From: Marisa cornuarietis
Taxonomy: Eukaryota > Mollusca > Gastropoda > Architaenioglossa > Ampullariidae
NCBI GenBank assembly: GCA_004794655.1
Contig: SMMW01000092.1
Coordinates: forward strand, 186,001-250,000
Length of the DNA: 64,000 bases
Reading direction: 5' to 3'
Numbering within the stretch: position 1 is the first letter of the stretch; each line of letters begins with the position of its first letter. Under the pieces are notes generated by a model, which saw only the letters and a program-made list of their open reading frames with translations, was not told where the DNA came from and ran no database searches. Made by a program: the position numbers and the translations under genes. Below, piece by piece: positions 1 through 12,076 of the stretch.

Positions 1-100
1 TTAATTTAGTAGTCGTGTTTTAATTTAGCATTCATGTTTTAATTTAGCATGTTTTAATTTAGTATTAATGTTTTAATTTAGTATTCATATTTTAATCTGC
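1..100. repeat. 19-bp AT-rich tandem repeat at the window edge
   Basis: TTAATTTAG recurs at 1, 20, 39, 54, 73 and (as TTAATCTG) at 92, giving 19-bp spacing with one 15-bp unit. The array is already in progress at base 1, so it probably extends upstream of the window. Confidence 0.8.
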
Positions 101-2637
101 ATCAGTGTTGTCGCCTGTAAATAACCTCTGAGCACACTTGGAGTCTGCTGAGAATAAGGTCGTATTTCACATTATGCTAGTCAAAGAAATAATATATCAA
201 AGCCAATTCATTTATTCACCTTATAATAAAACTTAGCCTCAAGCCAGAGCAGAACGTTTCTGTTCGCAGTCGATCGAGGCTCTACATAAGCATAAAGGGT
301 AGGCAGATAGTGCCCAATCAGGGTTATCCCCCTTCCATTTCCCAATCAGAGTTACCTCCCTTGCCGCCCAGCCTCCTGACGTCCTACATTCTCGCTGTTC
401 TCCTCAAGGCTGAGGATGTTCTTGTTCTCACCCTAGCCGGCTGTGACGTCCGTGTAGTACCTCCCCTCCCCCTCCCCTCCCGACGTAATGCCCGTTTGTC
501 GGATGATAAAGGTCAAGATACAGCCTTCGGTTTCAGCAGCAGCAGCAGCAGCGACGGCGGCGGCGGCGACCGTAACAACAGCAAGATCAGCAAGCGTCCA
601 AACACGGCCGACTGTGTTAATCATTAGACACTGCGCGTGCCAGTTATCTGCTAGCGTCACTACTGTTCCCACCCACCATCAGTGTCACCATCCAGCCCTG
701 CTGCATATCCCCACCCACACCACTCAGTCTTCCCCTCCCTCCCAACCAAGAAATCAATTTCGGTGCAAAAGTTGCTGTCGTCAGCTGATCGGCCAGGATT
801 CTCTCGCGCCTGCGCGCACGCACACACACATACACACGCATGCCTGGCCAAACAACATCTGCTGTTTAAAAAAAAGCGACTAGCGCGCAGTGTCTAGCCT
901 CTTCATCATACGCCACGTTCCGCGTTGTTTCAGCATCCGTCCTGGTTGGCGAGGGCCGTAATTGCCTGCTCACTGCCCTACAAGGAAGGCAGGTCATCGA
1001 TTCAGCGTGCAGTCCGCATCAAACCCCTCCCCACCCCACCACACACACACACACACATTAGTTCAGCAGTTCAGCCTCAAAGTCGGCAGCTGGGCGCATA
1101 TGGTTGTGCGGCCAGCCTGGTGACAAGGCTACCATCGATCCAGCGTGCCCATAGCACGTCGTAGGGCGCGCGTGTGTGTATGTGCGTGCGTGCGCGTGGG
1201 CCTCTGTCTACCGCATGCAGTGCACACAGATATCGCTCGGCACAAGGTAGGAGATCATGAAAGTGATTTTTACAACGTGGGTTAAGTCCTGAGCAGGCGA
1301 AATGAAGTTCCTCCCTCCATCTTTATTTCTACCCCCCCCCTCCTCTCGCAGCTGACTCCACTGGCACCGCAGCAATTGTAGAAAAACTCTCGGCTTCCAT
1401 GATCACCAGTATCTTAATGCGATTACCTGCACATCGCTAACATTCAATTATTTCTTTTTGTCACAATTTACAGCCAACCCCTATCGCCTTTCTAATAAAA
1501 CGTTTTCAATTATTTCCTAGTAAGAAAGAAATCCATCCGTTATCCAGTCACCCGATTCTCTGTAATAAACTATTTTATAGCAAGTCTCACTTCCCCCACA
1601 TACCCACCACTACGACAAACCGAGTGTTGGCGCTAATTATGCCACTAATACCACTAATACAACCAAACACTGTGCTCATGTGTCACGATAACAATCATGG
1701 CTGGTCTCCTGCCACTTGCCTTCTGCCATCAAAGTGCACATTCAGCTGTGATGTCTATGCCTGATGATATTTTTAGTATCACACTTTTAGAATTGCGTCT
1801 CACACTCTCGGTTATTATGGTTATCACACAATTCCCTGTGTGACCAAGCTGCATAACGGAAAACTAACAAAGTGATACTTGTGTTATTGTGTAAAATTCT
1901 CTGTGTAGTATTTACACAACTGCAAACTAATGTCAGCAGGAAACAGTGAAAGAGAACGGAGCAGTAACTGTCAGAATAAATTAAGACCTTCTTCTCGTGT
2001 TCCCCCCTCCCTCCTCCAAACCACGCACCCCATTATCAGCTGGTTGCCATGCTGATAGCAATAAAACAAAGGTTAGAAATGCAGACCACGGGAATGCGCT
2101 GTGGATGCTGAAGCAAAGAGGATCAGGTTTGAGTGAAGGAACAGCAGCCACCCTCTTCCTGTGAATTAAGTGCTGTGCATGCTCTGTCTCTGTCTCGCGG
2201 TCTCGGATACTTCAGTCCGCCTGCAGCTGCATGAACCACTCTAAGGTAAACCTCACGAGATGCTTACCTGCACAGTCCCACACTCAGTGTAACGGTCTCA
2301 GCTCATTGAGCTGCAAGGGAGGAAACTCACACACAGTGGACAGACAGACTTACCCTCTGTAACTTCACCCTAATGAGAAAACGATGTTACTAGGCAACGA
2401 GTCAGCAGGTTGAGTCCAGTTGTTCTGTGGCTTCCGACTTGAACAGGTTAGACTTAGAGGATGAGAGAGGATGGCTATTCACTATCAACTTAAACAATTC
2501 CCAGCATAGTTATCTTCCCACTTTCAACTTCACAGACTACCTGGACCTCAATAACACCTGCGCAGTCAGCAGTGAGGTGACAAGTTCCCGGGTACCTTCT
2601 GCTGACGACCCTCAAACACAACCCTGCATCGCTTCAA
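101..2637. other. Non-coding stretch, no gene recognised
   Basis: This interval holds short overlapping open frames of 60-131 codons in several frames, all rich in low-complexity residues and none resembling a known family. Visible landmarks are a CAG/CGG triplet tract near 550, short CA tracts near 820 and 1045, and a nine-base C run at 1332. The open frame starting at 2427 runs into the SINE at 2649 and is therefore not evidence of a gene. Confidence 0.6.
534..569. repeat. Compound CAG/CGG triplet tract
   Basis: About six CAG/AGC triplets are followed directly by about five CGG/GGC triplets. The tract inflates the open frames that cross it (serine, alanine or glutamine/glycine runs depending on frame). 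Confidence 0.8.
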
Positions 2638-2648
2638 CCCTCGCTCCA

Positions 2649-2853
2649 AAAAAAAATTTTTTTAATTGGTGTTTTACGCCGAGCCAGCAACTACGGCTAT
2701 ATCACGGCAAGGCAGCCAGCCCTGTAAACAGATGCCACATGCAGAGAAAGAACAGCGTGCCCGAGACGAGAACTGAACCCAGGACACCCAACCTTCACTG
2801 TATTGGTGACAGGCACTAACGGACTAACCGTTGCGCCACCGGACCACCCTCAG
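2649..2853 (-). mobile_element. tRNA-derived SINE, family A, full length, minus strand
   Basis: The insertion is flanked by a perfect 11-bp target-site duplication, CCCTCGCTCCA, at 2638-2648 and 2854-2864. Read on the minus strand it starts with a tRNA-like head (GTCCGGTGGCGCAACGG, then a B-box-like GGGTTCAG). It continues through a body containing TGCCTTGCCGTGATATAGCC, ends in GGCGTAAAACACC and finishes in an A/T-rich tail. Three other copies (14569, 41135, 50481) share this body. The layout resembles molluscan SINE superfamilies with a conserved central domain, but I could not align it to a named one. It covers the 3' part of an open frame that begins at 2427. Confidence 0.92.
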
Positions 2854-2921
2854 CCCTCGCTCCAGGGACTTTAGTGGGACGAAGGTCCACGACTTGCACA
2901 GGGTGGTCGTGTTTTTTGCTT

Positions 2922-3037
2922 TGGCACTGATATCAGTGACATGTGTCACTGCCATTGTCTTATGGCACTGATATCAGTGTTATGTGTCACTGCCATTGTC
3001 TAATGGCACTGACGTGTCACTGCCACTGTCTGCTTTT
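2922..3037. repeat. 41-bp tandem repeat with a 14-bp palindrome
   Basis: TGGCACTGA starts units at 2922, 2963 and 3004 (41-bp spacing). The first two units contain the perfect palindrome CACTGATATCAGTG. The third has lost it by a deletion that joins CACTGA to CGTGTCACTG. Confidence 0.85.
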
Positions 3038-3316
3038 CTCTGTTATGCACACAAAAACATGTAATGAACCAGACGATTAATATTTCTCGTGGAAATGCGA
3101 CAAAGGGATAGTTAGCGAGGACAGGAATGAGACAGGAGTTCACTGTACCTGCATCTTCAGACTATTTCTGGAAGTTCAAACAGTGCAAAGATCGGAATCT
3201 GTCAACAACTGTAAACAGGTTACAGAATGCACCGGCACCGGCATGCACAAACTGACAAACACATGTAAAGCCTGCCATGGGGGGAGGGAGGGGTCTGGAA
3301 GTGGGGGGGGTGTAGA

Positions 3317-3331
3317 CTAACAGATGGCGCT
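3317..3331 (+). promoter_or_regulatory. CTCF-like motif (candidate)
   Basis: CTAACAGATGGCGCT matches 13 of 15 positions of the vertebrate CTCF core CCASYAGRKGGCRSY. CTCF exists in bilaterians, but binding here is purely inferred. Confidence 0.3.
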
Positions 3332-4735
3332 GTAAACAAAGATAATTCTCGTCAGCGGCCGACTCTCTGATTCACCGACTGCCAACCGCCCTCCGCAGCC
3401 GAGCGTCTGTCGGCGCCCCAGGGTCACGCAGGTCACTCCCCTGAGACCGTTAGCTACAGACAAGACAGACAGACAGACAGACAGGACAGACACTTCTGGG
3501 TACTGACCTCGGGTGCACAGGCGGCATGGCTTTCTGCGGGATCTGAGGGTGCATCGCTCCGGGGGGACTTTTGCTCAGGTCGGAGGTCGCTCGGTTCTTT
3601 TGATGCCGTAGCAACAGTGACCGTCCCAGCTCCTCACACCAGGTGGACAATAATCCTGCACACAGATACACAAAATATGCAGTTACACAAATAGCACACA
3701 CACACACACACACACGCACGCACATGCATCAAAGCCACTTAAGGTAAGACACTAGGGCACTACACTAGGGCAATGTTGCCACCATAAAAACACAGGCACC
3801 TCATATTCGCAACAATTTGTAGCGCAGCCAAAGATAGTCCGTCCGCTCTTTAGTGAATGAGACATAAAACAGCGGGGCTGCCAGCCGAGAAAACAAGTTT
3901 GTTAAAATAAAACACATCCTGTCTGCAGGAAGTGTGACAAAAAAACAGATGTCTGTAAGGTTATCGTCATATATATATATATATCACATGACTTGTCTCG
4001 CTATTTAAGAAAAGCAAGCAGATTATGTAGATAAAAACTAAGTTAATTAATTTGTGAACTTACTTCAGTTTGATTACATTCAAATACAAGTATTCCATTT
4101 TACTCGAGTGATAATTGTATCATAAAGAAGTATGGTGGCGTTGTATTTTGTGGCACCATTTACGGTCAGTGAGCAGCAGTAACATGGACTGCTACCTCCC
4201 CTCCGACCATCATTCCCCCCACCCCCGATACGCCGGTATGACAAGACACGAGTACACTCCCTTGCACCGCCAGGAGACGGCGCGGGCGGATCAGTGAATG
4301 GAGAGAGGGTGTGATTGACAGAGCGGGTGAGACACCAAACCGAGCGGGAAAGGGTGGGGGGAGGTCTCAGCTCCCCCCCTCGCTTTATCAGGCCTCTCCC
4401 CACCCGCCAAGTCCACGCCGTACCCGAGACATGGGTGTGCTGGCGGTGAGAGGTGTAACACGGGCTTTCTGGGCGAAAGCCAGCTCACCTCGGATCTGCA
4501 TTCCTACCTTTGTCAAGCAGCACGCGCGCGCACTTAACGGTGGCTGTGGCGGAGGCCGGTGTCAGACAAAGGAAACACCGCCGCTGCCTGATAAACGCCG
4601 CTGAGGTAGAGAGGTAGTGGTGGCGGCCGTGGTGGAGATGGCGGTGAGTGCACAGTTAAGGCCTCCCCTGCCGCTGTCTTATGGTCCGTGTGCACGTCCG
4701 TGCGAGTGTTATTTCGTGTATTTTTGTACATCTTT

Positions 4736-4760
4736 CACACACACACACACACACACACAC
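4736..4760. repeat. (CA)n microsatellite
   Basis: Uninterrupted CA dinucleotides, about 12 copies. Confidence 0.95.
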
Positions 4761-6272
4761 TCGTGCCCATCACCACTGTCCCTGTCAGTAACACTGTTAG
4801 CCACTCTTGTTTATCCAAACATTTTCTGCTCTGCACCATCCCACCATCTCATCCACCTCATCGTCACCAAGGAGTCAAAAGCCGTGTTTAGAGCCACGTG
4901 ACTCCCATTGCGATGTACGAGTTTCCAACGATGTAAGCTTACTCCCCCCCCCCCCAAGGATATCATAAAAACATTGGTCAAATTGGGTTTTTCTCCGTTC
5001 ACCACCCACTACCTAGTCGCAGTCTACAACTATTACCATAATCAAAACAGTATGGTCAGAGAAGTCTCTTACAATATTTCCTGCTTGCTTATTGGTAAAC
5101 GTGTATATATTCAGAGACAAGAAAGCAACACGTGCAAACTGTAGTGTGAGAACAGGTTCGTGTGGGAGGTTGGCACTTGCCCTAGCCCCCATCTCCACCC
5201 ATCATCAAGGTGAGCAGACAGCAAGCTCCGCTCTGACCAGGTGACTTCTCTTTCACGATATGGTCGGCAAGAAACAACAAAACAAAAACAAAAAGACAGT
5301 GACGGCACACCTAGTCCCACAAGACAAATCGATTTACTATCACTAAGATTTACGAGTGATTTTAGTCATGCAAAATGTGCTGTTAACACCTTTGGTCAGT
5401 CGATGTGTCTTCTACTTGGTGTAAACACTAGCCTGACACCGACAAGATGGCAGGTGAATGGACATCACATCTCTGTGCGCACCCGAAGTTTGACTTTAAA
5501 TGTCTAGTAAGGTACAATCTCGGAAGGGAGAAAAGAGGTTCACCCGGAAGGGTTCACCAGGATTTGGGCAAATAGTAAACAGATCTTTTAGCAAGTCATC
5601 ATAAAAATGCATTTAAATCCGAAAGATAAAATTAAGAAATCGCCCAGGAAGACCGCTTGGTCACTCATTACAACAGTTTTCATGCAACAATTTATTTATC
5701 CGCCAGTTCACTGCTGCAACTACCGTCCTCCTGTTGGCACGATGCCTGCTGACAGCCAGTCCTGCTACAAGACACCCCGTAATCACCTCGTGTACATTTA
5801 GCTACTTCCCACCCACAGACTCCGCTTAACTAGATGTTAAATCTTCAGGCACAACAACTTGATTAACGAAGGCCAGAACACAACTCCCCACCTACCCCCA
5901 CCCTCACCCGCCCAACAAACAAAATCATGTACAGCACCAACTTGTTCAGCACTGGCGACGACGGTTAGCAATGAGGGGAGACAAGTGGAACCCAAAACCA
6001 GCAACGTGGGGGACATGCGTCACCTGATGGTTAACCTACCCCAACCCCCATTCCAACACCTCCCCCCCCCGCAGTCCCCACCCCACCCCCTGCTGATTAG
6101 CGGCTCTCGGTGTCCGATCCATGAATATCGCATCTTTCTCTCTCATAGTCAGGTCCTCCAACAGCCTCCAGCATTCAGCGCTGAGTGCACGTGCACCTTA
6201 TGACGTACTCGCCTCCGCAAGCGAGATGCAGACGATTCACTTTATCCACCACGCACGTGCACACGCGAATGC

Positions 6273-6287
6273 GGCGCCCTCTAGCAT
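6273..6287 (-). promoter_or_regulatory. CTCF-like motif (candidate)
   Basis: The minus strand reads ATGCTAGAGGGCGCC, 12 of 15 matches to the CTCF core, with the inner AGRGGGCGCC part complete. Confidence 0.22.
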
Positions 6288-7741
6288 CCTCCCTGGCCCG
6301 TAAGTCGCAAATCACTCCCCACTCCCTCCACCGAGGTTGCTACAGCCGCTGGCTGGCCCGCCTCCACTTCCTCCGGCGATCCCAATCGTTCCCCTTAGCC
6401 CACCCCAAGGAGAGAGGGAGTGAGAGAGAGAGGGAGAGACTGTGTGTTGGGATGGGGGTTATCCGTGCGTGTGCGTGTGTGTGTGTCCGTAATCTAGTTT
6501 ACCAAGCCTTTAGTTTGGTAGTCAATCCAAACGGTTTGTACTGTCCGCAGAAATCGCTCGGACTCGAAACCTTCGCCCGTAAGCGACACCCTGGTGTCCC
6601 ACCTACTCCGCGAACGAGGGAGCAGTCTGATCGTCACCATGACAGGTGATCTTAACGACACTGCAGATGATCACGACGACGACGGTCACTGGAGAAGTCT
6701 CGTTTCACATGTTGAGTGTCGGAACTTGCTGCTGTTGGACGACAGCAGTGGGATGTACAGTAAGTACAGGAGAGAGTTGGAACTCGTCACTGTCGGAATG
6801 TGTTGCTGTCGGATAAACAAACTGGAATGTCGGGATCACAGCAATGGCGGGTATCAGCTTCTGACACAAGCTCGTAGTCCTAGATTTAGTCCGGGCTTTC
6901 ATCCAGAGTTTGTCTTCAGTTTGCCTCTCACATTTCTGCCACCCCAACACTCCTTTGGTTACTTCCTTCCAATGTAGCTGATGACTTTCTTGAACGAGGT
7001 CGGAGATACCCGACAGTTGGACTACTGTATTTACATTTCCGACACGCGGGATATGGAGCAATAACTCTAACTGAGCCCAGAGAAGGACGATGTGGGGCTT
7101 CTGACTGAAATAGCCTTATCATCGCGTCATGTTAGCATCAGTGAGGGCAGTTTCTATAACAGCTCAACAAATATGGTTGTTAGAGTACACTCGCACTCCA
7201 CACGGCAAATGTTACAGATGTTACACGCGCGTGACCGTGCAATACTCAGTGTGACCATGGTGACGTGTCACGATACTGCACGCACAACAACGCAGTTCAA
7301 GAACGACACCAGCGGCACTAGAGACTACCTGCGAGATGTCCGGGGAGTCAGGTGTGTGACAGGTAAGACGCCATCGTCGACCAGAGCCGAGTCAGGGGTC
7401 ACTGTCGTCGCCACCAATCGATGCTGGCGTAATACTCGTTTCTGCGCACATCGTCGAACCAAGAGTCGGGTGAGAGGATAGGCAACCCCCCTCCCCGCAC
7501 CCACCCTTTCTGCCCCGCCCCATCCCAAGGCTGGTAGTTTCGTCACTGCGCGTGACATCTCGTTGCACGTGTGACAGGCTTTTCACCTTTGCCGTCTCGC
7601 CACATCCTGAGTGTGTAGCCTGGCGAACAGACTCTGCCCTCGTGGTCACGTGGTCTCAAGAAACGCGTTCACCCTCCACACCCGTGTATAGGCAGCCCCC
7701 TTCCCTTCTCACCTCCTTGGAAGATGCTGACACAGTAAGGT

Positions 7742-7767
7742 GCGTGCGTGTGTGTGTGTGTGTGTGG
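7742..7767. repeat. (GT)n microsatellite
   Basis: GCGTGCGT followed by about nine uninterrupted GT units. Confidence 0.9.
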
Positions 7768-8448
7768 TGAAGGAATGTTGGAATGAGCTGTTAGTAAACT
7801 CTTTAAGCTGCCTTATGACGAGCTTGACGCATGCGTGTACTGCACGTGTGTTTGTGTGCGCGCGCGCAGCGCACGTGTTATTGGTGCAAATGGGCCTTCC
7901 TCGAAAGGGTCAAAAGTTCGCATCTCGACACAGGGGGGGGGGTGCTACGAATAATTTCTCTCTCCTACCCACCCACCCTTTCCTCTTTATTGTAACCCGG
8001 GGTTTCAGTCCGCACAGGTCTGCGGCTACACCTGTGTATTTCAGGCTGCCACGTGCATAGGAGTTGAGTTACCTTGCCTTACACCTGTCCTTGCGAGCGG
8101 ATGTAAGATTCAGGTGAACACATCTCTAGCAGGACACGCCGAGCACCGAGTGATGGCGACCATCACCCATCCACCACGTGACCAGCTGACTGGCAACATT
8201 TTCTTTGTCGGAACTGAAAGAGGCGCAGTTCTTAGAGGCAGCAGGTGACTGGGCAAGTATCGATGCCGCTGTGGACTTGAGGTGTTAGAGGAACTAGGCA
8301 GGTCTATATGCCTTGTGTTGTTCAAGGAATACCGTATCTATGACGTTAGGTAGGTATCTATGTCCAGAGGTCCTGTCACGTATCGACAGAATCCAACTGA
8401 AGGTCGCAGTGAAGCTGTTTCCAGGATTAATGAAGACACAATCCACAC

Positions 8449-8660
8449 AATCCTCGTCATCACACTCCTCGTCATCACGCCACACAAATTAATCCTCATC
8501 ATCGCATCACACAGTCCTCTCGTCATCACAATCCTCGTCATCGCGTCACACAGCCTTCGTCATCACAATCCTCGTCATCACGCCACACAAATTAATCCTC
8601 ATCATCGCGTCACACAGTCCTCGTCATCACAGTCTTATCATCGCGTCACACACTCCACAT
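8449..8660. repeat. Degenerate CTCGTCATCACA tandem repeat
   Basis: The motif TCCTCGTCATCACR recurs roughly every 15 bp with many variants. A longer block containing CCACACAAATTAATCC appears twice about 103 bp apart (starting near 8466 and 8569), so there is a second, longer period. Confidence 0.8.
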
Positions 8661-10028
8661 CATCACTCTCGTGCTGTGTAAGTGACGTGCACAGACGGCC
8701 AGACACTGACCTGTGTGACATGACAACACTTTACTGTTTGAAGTCACGGGGCTGTCTCTACCTCTACCTGCCGCCACCAGCAGAGTACACGACAGGTTAA
8801 GGGACGAGGTCTAGAGAACGTGCGAGCGACTATTTTTGTTGACAATTCATCTCTCGTCAACCATTACGAGAGTCGAACAACTAACAACACACAAAGTGTT
8901 TTTCCCTTTTCCAGGATATAGCCTCGCATGCGAACAAAATTCCTCTGACAAAAATAAGCCAAGGTGTTGAACTCTTACACAGATGTCACCCAACAACACC
9001 TGTTGGTTCCACTGACATCGCCCAGCACTTCATCACACAGGTACAGCCCAGCATAACACCTCTTTACTGTTGTAATACTTCGCCGCCAAAGACAGTCAGT
9101 CAGTCCACTTCACCTGGACATTCAGTCGGGGGGTCAGTCATAGTCGACAGGATTCAACGAACCTTAGGAACAGGGTGATCTTCTAATGGTCTCTAATTTT
9201 AGGTGTATGCATGCATCATGGTTAATTATATTACACTTCCTGTTTGCAATGTTTATGGAAGATATCTTTACGATATGAATCAATACAAACAAATGTCTGT
9301 TGTAACTCGTTTGCCTTTGTTTAACTGTCGTGTTCTCTCCCCCCCCCCTGGCGATAAATGTTGTTACCTTTGACATCAGTGTTTACAGCGGGTCATTACT
9401 TGGTGTTCAGTGGCTTCGCAACAGGTCTGGGGCTTATACAGTTCACGTGAGTCTCTCACACACACACACACACACTACACACATACCGATGAAGTAGTAT
9501 CTATCCCCCCCCCCACACATTCACACCTCCCTAGGTCACGCACAGCGCGACAAACATCACAAGAGGGCGGGAGATAAGATGATAGCAAGAACCAACAGGA
9601 TGTGGTTGGGGAGCATGGCCTCAAGTCGGGAGGGGGCTAAGTTTCATGAGTGCCCTCTAGCCGGTGGCCGATGTAAACAGGCCTACAAGGCCCCCAGTAG
9701 GGGGGGGGTGGGAGGGATCTGTGCAAGTCTGCAGGCTGACAACAAGCGACTTGTGCTTATGATGCCTGTAACTGAACAACACAGTGGATACCTTATCGTC
9801 ACTGTGCATCAGATAATCTAGTTTCACAAATTAACTCCCAACGTCCGGAACTATCCATGGCTGGTGAGTGCAGACACAGAATAACCTCCTTCAAACTTCT
9901 CGCCTCCTGTATTAATCGGGGGCGAACATACAAATTATTCCGCCGTGTGACTGGGCGGGCCGGGAGGTCAGTGACAGCCCGTTCACCTTTAACACCTCAC
10001 CCCCCTCTCCTCTCTACGCGCAACCATT
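8661..10028. other. Non-coding stretch, no gene recognised
   Basis: Only short open frames (up to 80 codons), no family motifs. It contains three C or G runs of nine or ten bases (near 9340, 9505, 9700), a CA tract near 9457 and one TCACGTGA octamer at 9443. Confidence 0.6.
9649..9663 (-). promoter_or_regulatory. CTCF-like motif (candidate)
   Basis: The minus strand reads CGGCTAGAGGGCACT, 13 of 15 matches to the CTCF core. Confidence 0.28.
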
Positions 10029-10128
10029 TCTCTTCTCCCCGAGTTCCTCCTCCCTCTCCTCTTCTCTTCTCCCCGAGTTCCTCCTCCCTCTCCTCTTCTC
10101 TTCTCCCCGAGTTCCTCCTCGCTTTTCC
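10029..10128. repeat. 34-bp pyrimidine-rich tandem repeat
   Basis: CCCCGAGTTCCTCCTC recurs at 10037, 10071 and 10105, exactly 34 bp apart. There are about three copies and the upper strand is almost entirely C and T. Confidence 0.9.
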
Positions 10129-11822
10129 GGGTCATAGGTCACAGGTCACAACATTGCTACGATCTTGCAAATCCACTCACCCCTTCCCACTCCATAACTC
10201 CCCCCCCCCCGCGTGTCCGGGGGGGACCAACGTGACAAGGGCCGTAAGGTGTCGCTCTACTGTGACCTTTTGTCTACACTCTACAGCCCACCCTGGCCTT
10301 GACAAACTTGCAAGTCTTGGAGTCGTGTTTATGTCCTGTGAGATCTGTGTTCATGTACCCATTGTACCCTGACTAAGACTTTATCAGCTTGTGTGAGACA
10401 AACAGATGGCAGGTAGCAATCTTACCCCTCACTCCGTCCGTGCGCTGTAACTATTCACAGCTTCTTGTCTACATCCTGGACTTTTTCTTCTCAAGTCCTG
10501 ATCTGGGACTCGTCTGCACTTTTAGTCCGCCCCAGCTCTGATATCGACTCTCCTCGTGTCGACTGATGTTATCAGCGACCCTGTAAACACGAGTCTTGCA
10601 AGTGACAACAGACAACAATGTTTAAGAGGCTTGCTGTCATCGGCACGCAGGTGAGAAAAGCTTGGGGGTTGAGCACGGAGAGTGCTGCAGGTGGTCGCGA
10701 GGCCAGGTACATTTCACAATAGATGCTAGTCCTGGTGAGATGCTACTCTAACGATCGCCTCTAACCTCCATTTTCCGCCACCAGTCGTATCAGGATATGT
10801 GTGTGTGGGGGGGGGGAGGGAGGGGGGACCACTGTCAGTGTCTTAACTGCTCACATCTTGTGGAATGTGACGGTCACGCAACTACTTTGTCAAACACTCG
10901 TACGACAATCTATGGCCTGGTAAGAAACACTTTATCGCTGACGATCAGCCATCAACCAGTTATCAGTGATAGCTGCTCCTGCACGCCCCGCTGTGTCCCC
11001 CCCTCCCCCCGTCCCGCGCTGCTCCTATGACCAATTGTCAAAAACGACGATTTCGAAACGCTCTTTATTTAGCATCGAGTCTATTTCAAGAAGCACTCGC
11101 GACCTATAAATAACCTGTCTCCTCTGGACCAGAACTTCCCGTCACCGCACGCGCGCCCCACGTCTTGCTAAAAATAAATTCCTACGAGGCACCCACCCCC
11201 ACCCCACAAAAAGGAGAAGGGGGGGGGAGTGGGCATCCAGAGACCAAAAAAGGAAGGCAACCCTTTCCCTCTCGCCGTGCTGCTCTCCCTTGCATGGCTG
11301 CTGGGTGCAGGCAAAGTGCACGCGCCTGAGAGGGGAGGAAGAGGAGGAGGCACGTGCTGTCACCTCGCGACCCACGCTCCGTACAAATAGGACATCGACA
11401 TCACAGACACTGACTGCCAGAAAATCCACGCCGTGTGTCCACCACCAGTGTCTGCACCACGCTTTTGTTCCAGTTCCCTGCGACCTCTGAGGTAGACTTT
11501 TAGCTGCTAGCATGTGTGAGGGCGGGGGGGGGTACATCGGCGACAACCGTGTGAAGTCTCGCCAGGAAAAAAAAACAAACATGCGCGTGTAACTCGCGCT
11601 GTGGGAGAAACAAGGGGACAGAAAGAGTGTGTGGGGGGTAATTACGCATGTCTGCCCACACTGTCCACACTGTCGATAGCATTTTGTTTTGCAGTCATTA
11701 GACTAATGACCCCTACCTGTATCCCCGTGCGACGTGACAAACATCACGGTACCCGTATATGTCGCCTCCCTTGAGTCAAGTTGTTGTCATGCGAGGGATC
11801 CGAGCGCTGCTGCTCCGCTCAA
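10129..11822. other. Non-coding stretch, no gene recognised
   Basis: Short open frames in both orientations, the longest 146 codons on the minus strand at 11142-11582. None has recognisable domains, and they cross C/G runs at 10200, 10807, 11219 and 11524. No RNA gene or transposon end seen. Confidence 0.6.
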
Positions 11823-12076
11823 GAGGTAAAGGTCGTCACCTAACCTTGTTTTATTATTATTTCAGGTCGCTGAGGAGTATTATAGAGACCAGCTCTTTGT
11901 TAGCGCGGTGCTCATATCCTCTCGCCGCTGTACCTTCCCCGAAATCTGTTTGAAGTGAGGCATGCATTCCCAACAGCCGACTGGGGACGAAAGTTTGTTG
12001 CGCCACACGGGTATCGAACCAGCGGGCGCCCGGGTTTGGAAGCCAGTGCTCTTACCACTGGCTATCCGCTTCCCCA
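11823..12076 (-). mobile_element. tRNA-derived SINE, family B, minus strand
   Basis: On the minus strand it begins GGGGAAGCGGATAGCCAGTG, a tRNA-like head, followed by a strong B-box (GGTTCGATACC). It then shares with the copy at 44340 the segments GGGGAAGGTA, AAGAGCTGGTC and TCTCTA, and the terminal GACCTTTACCT. Near the 3' end it carries a short ATAATAATAAAA stretch that the other copy lacks. I found no convincing target-site duplication. Confidence 0.82.

Larger units (their letters stand above)
3038..8448. other. Non-coding stretch, no gene recognised
   Basis: Open frames here are at most about 154 codons (6185-6649) and show no family motifs. They cross GA and GT microsatellites. Landmarks are a GACA tract near 3464-3486, an AT tract near 3970, (CA)12 at 4736, C/G runs near 3303, 4944, 6062 and 7933, and a GT tract at 7742. 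No promoter, RNA gene or transposon terminus could be supported apart from two CTCF-like motifs listed separately. Confidence 0.6.

Noticed and set aside
1251..1270. GAGATCATGAAAGTGATT resembles bantam microRNA
   Set aside because: It needs two internal deletions relative to the microRNA, and no complementary arm lies nearby.
3438..3452. CCCTGAGACC resembles the start of miR-125
   Set aside because: Only about ten bases agree, the neighbouring let-7 and miR-100 family sequences are absent, and the flanks form no hairpin.
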